This document shows positions 40,541 to 43,550 of a DNA stretch of 43,550 nucleotides, in pieces. The notes below the pieces were generated by a model that saw only the letters and a program-made list of their open reading frames with translations, did not search any database and was not told the origin of the DNA. Within the stretch, counting starts at the first letter, position 1; each line of letters starts with the position of its first letter. The DNA is from Paracoccaceae bacterium (GTDB lineage Bacteria; Pseudomonadota; Alphaproteobacteria; Rhodobacterales; Rhodobacteraceae), in the NCBI GenBank assembly GCA_013214575.1, contig JABSSD010000153.1, forward strand, positions 1-43,550, in the 5' to 3' direction. The translations under genes and the position numbers were made by a program.

Positions 40541-41350
40541 GTGGGATCGAGTATCGAAACTTCTGATCAGCCTGATGTCTTATGGCACTATACGACATTT
40601 TCAACTTTGAGAAAGATTGTCGAAACCCAGTCTCTCCTTGGGAGGGATTACCGTCTGTTGAACGATAGCACAGAGGTTAAACAAGGGGCAAAATGGATTG
40701 CCGACTGGGTCCGTCACCAGAAGGACTTTGATTATGGGCCTGATGGGGCTGACTATTTCTGTGACCGTCTAGAGGATTTTGAAGAAGAAGCGTGTCCCTT
40801 TGTAATTTCCTTTTCAGCAGCTCGCGATAAGTTATCGATGTGGCGGGGATATGCCGATGCCGTACATGGGAGTGAAGGGGTCGCCATTGGATTCGATCGG
40901 GCTGATCTTAGGGCAATTACCTACGAGTCAAACTTTATAGGACCTACTGCTGTTGCCTATGACCACAATAGTTTTCTGAAGATTGTATCAGTGGTGACAG
41001 ATTTCGATCTCACGCCTTTAAGTGGTTGGGAAGGTTATTTGAATTTGAAAATGGTACCAGCATTGGTGAAGCATGAAGCATTCGTTGAGGAAGCCGAATG
41101 GCGGATCGCAGACCTCTATCCATATAAGAACCTGGGGACGGAATTTGTTGAAGTTGAAGGCGAGCAAAGGCTAAAGCTCAAGCTTACAACGAATAAAGTA
41201 TCACTCAATTACATGTGTGGTATCCGGAAAGTGCTAGTAGGCCCTAAAGGAAATAAGGCCGCCGTTGATAACTTTGTGCGGGTAGCGCTAAGGGGTGAAG
41301 CCGGAACCTCTAATGTCTTGGTGGAAAAATCAGACATTCCGTTCCTTTGA
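40541..41350 (+). CDS. DUF2971-like protein
   Basis: A 269-residue soluble protein with a GTG start. It has the family pattern LWHYTTFSTLRKIVETQSL, then LNDSTEVKQG (about 33-50), then VISFSAARDKLSMWRGYADAVHGSEGVAIGFDR (about 87-119), and VEEAEWRI near residue 184. The family's function is unknown. The opening HYT-x-x-x-L-x-x-I recalls proteins of the ADP-ribosyltransferase fold, which is a guess. It follows the previous gene by 12 bases and is AT-richer than the phage genes. Confidence 0.75.
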   Translation: MGSSIETSDQPDVLWHYTTFSTLRKIVETQSLLGRDYRLLNDSTEVKQGAKWIADWVRHQKDFDYGPDGADYFCDRLEDFEEEACPFVISFSAARDKLSMWRGYADAVHGSEGVAIGFDRADLRAITYESNFIGPTAVAYDHNSFLKIVSVVTDFDLTPLSGWEGYLNLKMVPALVKHEAFVEEAEWRIADLYPYKNLGTEFVEVEGEQRLKLKLTTNKVSLNYMCGIRKVLVGPKGNKAAVDNFVRVALRGEAGTSNVLVEKSDIPFL

Positions 41351-41445
41351 ATGGATGGCACTCTGAATAGAGTAATGCCCTGCCACGCATGGATTGGCGG
41401 GGTTTGTACTGGAGTAGAGCAGTGGTGCAGAACCCTTCCCCCGGC

Positions 41446-41460
41446 AGTCCAACAAAGGAG
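41446..41460 (+). repeat. Boundary motif, copy 1
   Basis: AGTCCAACAAAGGAG. It lies 96 bases after the DUF2971-like stop and 54 bases before the next ATG, so it is not simply that gene's ribosome site. Confidence 0.6.
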
Positions 41461-41514
41461 AGTTTGATTAAACTGCACACGTAGAACATTTACGAAATTT
41501 CATGGATATCAATT

Positions 41515-42018
41515 ATGAATTCTATCGACTTGTACACATTGATTATTGCTGGCGGATCGCTTTGTGTTGCTGCAATCACCTTGATCGCCGCTTTCTTGCA
41601 GACATCAATGACCAACAGATCCTCTAGTGAACTTCAGACACTTATTAGTTTTCGTGAGATGTCTAAGGAATACGATCACACAGTTGGAATGAACATAATT
41701 TCAGGGTTGTCTTGCACAAGCTATGACGATTTTTTGAGTGAGGTACCTAAGGACGACCAAATTGCCGTTCGCAACTGTGTGGAGTTTTTGAATTTTGTTG
41801 CGATTATGACCCGTGCAGGACACATCAGAAAACAGAGTGTTTGGGATGTGTATTTTGTGTCATTCCGAAAGATGGGTGAAAAGTTGTCTCCATGGTGGTT
41901 CGTGGGAGAACGTCTGAATTATCCTCAAAAATTCAAGTCAGCGCAAGCTATGGCTAGTGATGTTTTGAACATTACCGAGGAGGAAATCTCAAATTTTGAT
42001 CGGGCGATCACTGGATAG
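41515..42018 (+). CDS. DUF4760-like membrane protein
   Basis: A 167-residue protein with one N-terminal helix (LYTLIIAGGSLCVAAITLIAAFL). A cytoplasmic helical part follows, with RNCVEFLNFVAIMTRAGHIRKQSVWDVYFVSF, the pattern of DUF4760 proteins. A single-helix anchor plus soluble domain is common among phage-defence effectors, but no activity is known here. It sits in the AT-rich cargo block. Confidence 0.6.
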   Translation: MNSIDLYTLIIAGGSLCVAAITLIAAFLQTSMTNRSSSELQTLISFREMSKEYDHTVGMNIISGLSCTSYDDFLSEVPKDDQIAVRNCVEFLNFVAIMTRAGHIRKQSVWDVYFVSFRKMGEKLSPWWFVGERLNYPQKFKSAQAMASDVLNITEEEISNFDRAITG

Positions 42019-42029
42019 TATATTTTTGA

Positions 42030-42044
42030 AGCCCAACAAAGGAG
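42030..42044 (+). repeat. Boundary motif, copy 2
   Basis: AGCCCAACAAAGGAG, 12 bases before ATG 42057, so its AAGGAG also serves as ribosome site. Confidence 0.6.
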
Positions 42045-42056
42045 GGAAGTCTCAGC

Positions 42057-42338
42057 ATGACTGAAGATAATGGGTTTAGGCTTTATCGTTGGCGAACCGA
42101 TCCGAGCTTAATTGAACAACTGATCGAGCGCCGATTTTCCGCCCCTGAAGATGCAACTGAGGATATCAGTGTTGGCGGCTGGCAATTGGACCCTCATGCC
42201 CACGCCGAAGACATTGAAAACCTAAAGGCGGCAGTTGACGAGGTGGTTAGGGATGCGAAGTGCGCAGAGGATTTGAGCGGTGCACTGATTGAGATCGTTA
42301 GGATGGCACTCGCAGAGGGTGACCGAGAGTCCAACTAA
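42057..42338 (+). CDS. Small acidic protein of unknown function
   Basis: A 93-residue, strongly acidic protein: NGFRLYRWRTDPSLIEQLIERRF, then SVGGWQLDPHAHAEDIENLKAAVDEVVRDAKCAEDL. No family is recognised. It ends in ESN, and the codons for SN plus the stop form part of boundary motif copy 3. Its ribosome site is supplied by copy 2. Confidence 0.6.
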   Translation: MTEDNGFRLYRWRTDPSLIEQLIERRFSAPEDATEDISVGGWQLDPHAHAEDIENLKAAVDEVVRDAKCAEDLSGALIEIVRMALAEGDRESN

Positions 42339-42342
42339 GGAG
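42328..42342 (+). repeat. Boundary motif, copy 3
   Basis: AGTCCAACTAAGGAG, containing the stop codon of the 42057 gene and leading straight into the hairpin at 42342-42382. No start codon with good context follows directly. Confidence 0.6.
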
Positions 42343-42382
42343 CGGCCTGCGGACACTTGATGGGGGTAAGTGCGCAGGCCGC
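42342..42382. other. Strong RNA hairpin of 15 bp with 2-base bulge
   Basis: GCGGCCTGCG (42342-42351), bulge GA, CACTT, loop GATGGGGGT, AAGTG, CGCAGGCCGC (42373-42382). There is no T run after it, so it is not a plain terminator. It could be an attenuator, an mRNA cap or a processed small RNA. Confidence 0.65.
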
Positions 42383-42438
42383 AATTTCCACCTGTTGCTC
42401 TGGTAGATTTTATATAGACTAGTACAATCAGGACATGC

Positions 42439-42451
42439 GTCCAAAAAGGAG
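42439..42451 (+). repeat. Boundary motif, copy 4 (shortened)
   Basis: GTCCAAAAAGGAG, eight bases from its last AAGGAG base-set to ATG 42459; it serves as the ribosome site there. Confidence 0.5.
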
Positions 42452-42458
42452 CAGGGAA

Positions 42459-42692
42459 ATGCTGCATGAGGCGGTGAGCAACGCGCTCACAAACATGAAC
42501 CGAAGAATTTTCCAAGGTGCCGACGTGAACGCAGGTCCCAGTTGGTATGACTACCTTTGGATACCAGCCATGATTGCCTGGGCTTGGCATAAGTATCCTA
42601 ATCCCCTGGGAATGGTAGCGCCGTTGATCCTTGTAGGTGTGTGGATCACGTATTTAGTCATGTGGCATGCGGGCTGGAGAAAGTCCAACTAA
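42459..42692 (+). CDS. Small two-helix membrane protein
   Basis: A 77-residue protein with two predicted helices (DYLWIPAMIAWAWH and LGMVAPLILVGVWITYLVMWHAGW). ATG 42459 follows AAGGAG at good spacing; ATG 42435 would add eight residues. The last residues KSN and the stop fall in boundary motif copy 5, just as the previous small gene ends in ESN within copy 3. No family is recognised. Confidence 0.6.
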   Translation: MLHEAVSNALTNMNRRIFQGADVNAGPSWYDYLWIPAMIAWAWHKYPNPLGMVAPLILVGVWITYLVMWHAGWRKSN

Positions 42693-42696
42693 GGAG
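42682..42696 (+). repeat. Boundary motif, copy 5
   Basis: AGTCCAACTAAGGAG, identical to copy 3 and again containing a TAA stop. It is followed by GGCCG-GGACAA-CGGCC (42696-42711), a short hairpin. Confidence 0.6.
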
Positions 42697-42751
42697 GCCG
42701 GGACAACGGCCGGTCAACTGCTTGATATGAGGGCAAGTGAAGTCTGCGAAG

Positions 42752-43345
42752 TCAGGAGAAGTCCGTGCCGCCGCCGGGATTAATAGCATATGAGAATGTC
42801 ACTTCGTCTCGGTCATCGTCGCGGGAAGCATCCTTTACGTCGTGGATTTGCACACAGGCGAAGTTTCCATGTTGGTTCTCAAGGCAAAAAACCTGACCCT
42901 CTTCCGGAATCACCGATCGATTTGAGTAGTTTAGGGCTGTCACGTCCTTCAATTCGGAAATCTGCCCCGCGCCCTGTGCTATCGCGATTTTCTTAATGTC
43001 CGGTGGGTCTCTGTAAACATGGATACTTCGGTCACTCGCTTTCGAGAATTGTAACGTGAACTCAAGGTCAGCCCGTCCAATCGCGAACTGGTGATTGTTG
43101 CTCATGTAGTCGCAGGTATTTCGACCCTTTATCCGCCTGTTAGCGTATCCAGGTTTCCACGGCCAATATGAGGCAAGTAGCGTTGCAGTACCTCCGAAGA
43201 GGACAGCGATTGGTTCCATTGGAAACCACCACTCAACTATTTCTGCAATGAGCCACACACATGAAAGGATGAGAAACGATATACCTAGCCAGAACAACAG
43301 CCGCTTTTGGCCGCGCTGGAGACGAAAGAGTGTATTGTGAAACAT
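42752..43345 (-). CDS. Two-helix membrane protein with soluble C-terminal domain
   Basis: A 197-residue protein. Two N-terminal helices (LLFWLGISFLILSCVWLIAEIVEWW and IAVLFGGTATLLASYWPW) lead to a cytoplasmic domain of about 125 residues, probably mostly beta (FAIGRADLEFTLQFSKASDRSIHVY, VFCLENQHGNFACVQIHDVKDASRDDDRDEVTFSYAINP). The C-terminal domain looks like a conserved module, but I cannot name it with certainty. It is the only leftward gene in this block. Membrane anchor plus sensor or effector domain fits a defence cargo, by inference. Confidence 0.65.
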   Translation of the reverse strand: MFHNTLFRLQRGQKRLLFWLGISFLILSCVWLIAEIVEWWFPMEPIAVLFGGTATLLASYWPWKPGYANRRIKGRNTCDYMSNNHQFAIGRADLEFTLQFSKASDRSIHVYRDPPDIKKIAIAQGAGQISELKDVTALNYSNRSVIPEEGQVFCLENQHGNFACVQIHDVKDASRDDDRDEVTFSYAINPGGGTDFS

Positions 43346-43410
43346 CCTGCACTTATAAGGGTAGTCAACATCAGTTCAATGTGCTTCTGCACTTGAAGCG
43401 GTTATTGATC

Positions 43411-43425
43411 AGTCCAAAAAAGGAG
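43411..43425 (+). repeat. Boundary motif, copy 6
   Basis: AGTCCAAAAAAGGAG, nine bases before ATG 43435; its AAGGAG is that gene's ribosome site. Confidence 0.55.
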
Positions 43426-43434
43426 ACGGCGACT

Positions 43435-43550
43435 ATGGCCGATGAATGCAACATGTGTGATGTCCTGGCCGCTGCCGATCGCGGCATGGCGGCGTGGGAT
43501 GGTGACCAGTTTACCGAGGCCGATCGAGCTGACTACATCAAAAGCTTGAA
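43435..43550 (+). CDS. Start of an unknown gene (partial, runs off the window)
   Basis: The first 38 codons read MADECNMCDVLAAADRGMAAWDGDQFTEADRADYIKSL. C5 and C8 form a CxxC-like pair. GC content is higher than in the cargo block before it. No family can be named from this fragment, and it may be phage or chromosomal. Confidence 0.6.
   Translation, partial: MADECNMCDVLAAADRGMAAWDGDQFTEADRADYIKSL

Larger units (their letters stand above)
26088..43550. mobile_element. Integrated, internally deleted prophage (right end beyond the window)
   Basis: The element begins at tRNA-Val with integrase and excisionase-like genes. It then has a methyltransferase, a divergent repressor/Cro-like region with shared operators, early genes, HNH nuclease, terminase, tail fragments, a lysis cassette, and accessory genes. 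No portal, capsid, head-tail, tube or tape-measure genes are present between the terminase and the tail fragments. Three junctions show truncated genes. The right boundary is not visible, so the last gene may already be chromosomal. Confidence 0.85.

Noticed and set aside
41446-43425. CRISPR array reading of the repeated 15-base motif
   Set aside because: Spacing between copies varies from about 100 to 730 bases, the copies sit at gene boundaries, and there are no cas genes.
26014-43550. A second copy of the tRNA-Val 3' end as right attachment site
   Set aside because: I looked for GGGGTTCAAATCCC followed by the acceptor stem and did not see it; the right end probably lies beyond the window.

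Overview
The window looks like a chromosome segment of a marine Rhodobacteraceae (Roseobacter-group alphaproteobacterium). It is GC-rich. It carries the cysG-DUF2849-cysI-cysH-DUF934 sulfite-assimilation block typical of the group, a TRAP transporter with its own two-component system, a form II-type CO dehydrogenase (coxL then coxM), and short repeats of the kind seen in Roseobacter genomes. Family names come from reading the translations; no database search was run.

Positions 1-25993 are ordinary chromosome. In order they hold: the end of coxL and all of coxM; infC with an ATA start; ferredoxin-NADP reductase; the leftward sulfur operon (cysG, DUF2849, cysI, APS-type cysH, DUF934) with a divergent Lrp/AsnC regulator; a cytochrome P450; dctB-dctD and dctP-dctQ-dctM; an outer-membrane protein; two Fe-S assembly genes; tpiA; nfeD and an SPFH protein; tgt; lon; a leucine dehydrogenase-like gene with a decayed Lrp pseudogene beside it; and an HU-like protein with a basic tail. 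The DctD homologue has lost the GAFTGA loop and the Walker A lysine. Two near-perfect DctD-type operators lie 33 bp apart in front of dctP, and I see no usable sigma54 promoter there.

A tRNA-Val(CAC) gene at 26013-26087 marks the left end of an integrated prophage that runs to the right edge of the window, where no second attachment site is visible. Its left arm holds integrase, an excisionase-like protein, a repeat-containing C5-cytosine methyltransferase, small leftward genes, a divergent XRE repressor/Cro-like pair with four matching operators, and early genes. An HNH nuclease and terminase genes follow. The structural region is then almost absent. The ATPase half of the large terminase is fused in frame to the end of a tail protein. 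A tail-tip protein stops after about 100 residues and runs into holin/endolysin sequence. A spike-base protein is reduced to 22 codons. Integration, immunity, DNA methylation and lysis (SAR endolysin, Rz/Rz1) look intact, so this appears to be a deletion derivative that has lost its capsid and most tail genes.

Two stretches of cargo look foreign and AT-richer: a two-helix membrane protein resembling putative phage abortive-infection (AbiC-like) proteins at 33677-34519, and an accessory block at about 39.7-43.4 kb. That block has a ribbon-helix-helix regulator with an upstream inverted repeat, an unknown partner, a DUF2971-like protein, a DUF4760-like membrane protein, two further small membrane proteins, and a 15-base motif (AGTCCAACAAAGGAG and close variants) repeated six times at gene boundaries. 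The best candidates for undescribed biology are this punctuated cargo block, the stripped prophage with working-looking lysis genes, and the sigma54-independent Dct regulator.
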